A stretch of DNA of 29,528 nucleotides from a virus. Shown here piece by piece: positions 28,799 through 29,528 of the stretch. The notes under the pieces are model-generated. The model searched no databases. It had not been told where the DNA came from and saw nothing but the letters and a program-made list of their open reading frames with translations. The stretch lies in the IMG/VR virus record IMGVR_UViG_3300047667_001108, positions 1-29,528 of that record. One strand, 5' to 3'. The first letter of the stretch is position 1; each line of letters opens with the position of its first letter. The position numbers were made by a program, and so were the translations under genes.

Positions 28799-29528
28799 AT
28801 GGCTACATTAGTATCACCAGGTGTTGACGTCACAATTGTAGACGAAAGCGCATACGCTAGCCCAGGGGCTGGCACGATCCCTCTGATTGTTGTTGCTACA
28901 GCGCAAGACAAGATTGATCCAACAGGAACAGAAACTGGCGGAATTGCAAAATACACCAAGGCAGTTAATGCTGGCCTTGTTGTGCCTGTAACATCACAGA
29001 GAGAACTAACACAATTTTTTGGAGACCCAAAATTTGCACTTACTGAAGGTGCAGAAACAAGCGAGTATGGGCTTCTAGCAGCATACAGCTATCTGGGACA
29101 AGGTGCACAGGCATATGTTGTTAGAGCAAATATTGACTTGTCTGCACTTACATCCAGCGAAACAGCACCAACTGGACCAGCAAATGGCAACCAGATTTGG
29201 CTTGACACTGACGGTTCAAGCTACGGCGTTCACGCATGGAACGCAACTTCCGGCGCATGGGTATTGCAAACTGTTGTAGTAGAAGTTGCACTTGATGCAG
29301 CGGCTGGCGAAATATCCAGTCCAAGCACTTATGCACCAACTGCAACCGCAGCGACAACACCAAATGACCAAAATTATCTGGTAGCTGTTCTAAGCGATGG
29401 CACAACAGGCTTTGCCCTTGGTTACTTTGTGAATGAAAACGGTACATGGACTGCACTTAACGATGCATGGCAGACAGCAGAAACTAAAGTTGTTACACTT
29501 GCACCGCATTATGACAGCCCAACACCAA
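28799..29528 (+). CDS. 18: Tail sheath protein gp18 (5' part, runs off the window)
   Basis: Subunit of the contractile sheath. The visible 243 residues open with MATLVSPGVDVTIVDES, a hallmark of T4-like sheath proteins, followed by the SQRELTQFFGDP and LAAYSYLGQGAQAYVVRA conserved segments. After residue 120 comes an insertion domain holding NGNQIWLDTDGSSYGVHAWN and an aromatic tail-like module, matching modules in gp14, gp15 and the fibres. AGGAG is 7 bases before the ATG. The 3' end lies beyond the window. Confidence 0.93.
   Translation, partial: MATLVSPGVDVTIVDESAYASPGAGTIPLIVVATAQDKIDPTGTETGGIAKYTKAVNAGLVVPVTSQRELTQFFGDPKFALTEGAETSEYGLLAAYSYLGQGAQAYVVRANIDLSALTSSETAPTGPANGNQIWLDTDGSSYGVHAWNATSGAWVLQTVVVEVALDAAAGEISSPSTYAPTATAATTPNDQNYLVAVLSDGTTGFALGYFVNENGTWTALNDAWQTAETKVVTLAPHYDSPTP

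Overview
This window looks like part of the genome of a lytic, T4-like myovirus (contractile tail, dsDNA). It carries recognisable T4-type homologues: recombination subunit gp46, portal gp20, prohead protease gp21, scaffold gp22, major capsid gp23, neck proteins gp13 and gp14, tail-sheath terminator gp15, a gp26-type baseplate protein, dNMP kinase gp1 and the start of tail sheath gp18. T4-type late promoter motifs (TATAAATA or GATAAATA) sit in front of most virion operons. The virus is distant from T4: the major capsid protein is short (386 aa), the late genes are rearranged and on both strands, and gp14, gp15 and gp18 carry extra modules. No rRNA, tRNA, integrase or CRISPR was seen. The host cannot be named; TTGACA-type promoters suggest an ordinary sigma-70 bacterium.

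Layout. 1-2918: tightly overlapping early/middle genes on + (two unknowns, a MazG-like pyrophosphohydrolase, gp46, and a small protein with two 19-residue repeats). 2936-3376: a GIY-YIG nuclease gene whose start codon lies inside a perfect 13-bp hairpin that also carries a late-promoter-like box. 3377-4026: a 650-base gene-free stretch between convergent genes, full of hairpins, a candidate structured RNA. 4027-5141 (-): gp26-type protein and a small downstream frame joined by a canonical -1 slippery site, T TTT TTC. 5216-7540 (+): probable tape measure. 7587-13447 (+): head cassette (portal, small core genes, protease, scaffold, capsid), closed by a strong terminator. 13554-20387 (+): receptor-binding module with two long modular fibre proteins (one with an S74 chaperone end, one with a tail collar domain), accessory proteins and a lectin-like protein. 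20387-22058 (+): unknown, GT-A-like glycosyltransferase, unknown with an internal repeat. 22033-24847 (-): gp14, gp15, Nudix hydrolase. 24907-25650 (+): gp13, divergent from gp14. 25659-28031 (+): accessory cassette of small genes driven by host-type promoters, two of them in an identical 50-bp direct repeat. 28081-28707 (+): dNMP kinase. 28799-end (+): tail sheath gp18, cut by the window edge.

How it fits together. Accessory genes and dNMP kinase appear to be read by host polymerase early; gp46, MazG-like protein and kinase serve replication, recombination and nucleotide supply. The virion genes are read late from GATAAATA/TATAAATA sites, two pairs of which drive genes in opposite directions from one short intergenic region. 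The features most worth following are the frameshift-made gp26 fusion beside the tape measure, the hairpin-masked nuclease gene, and the 650-base structured region with mutually exclusive helices.
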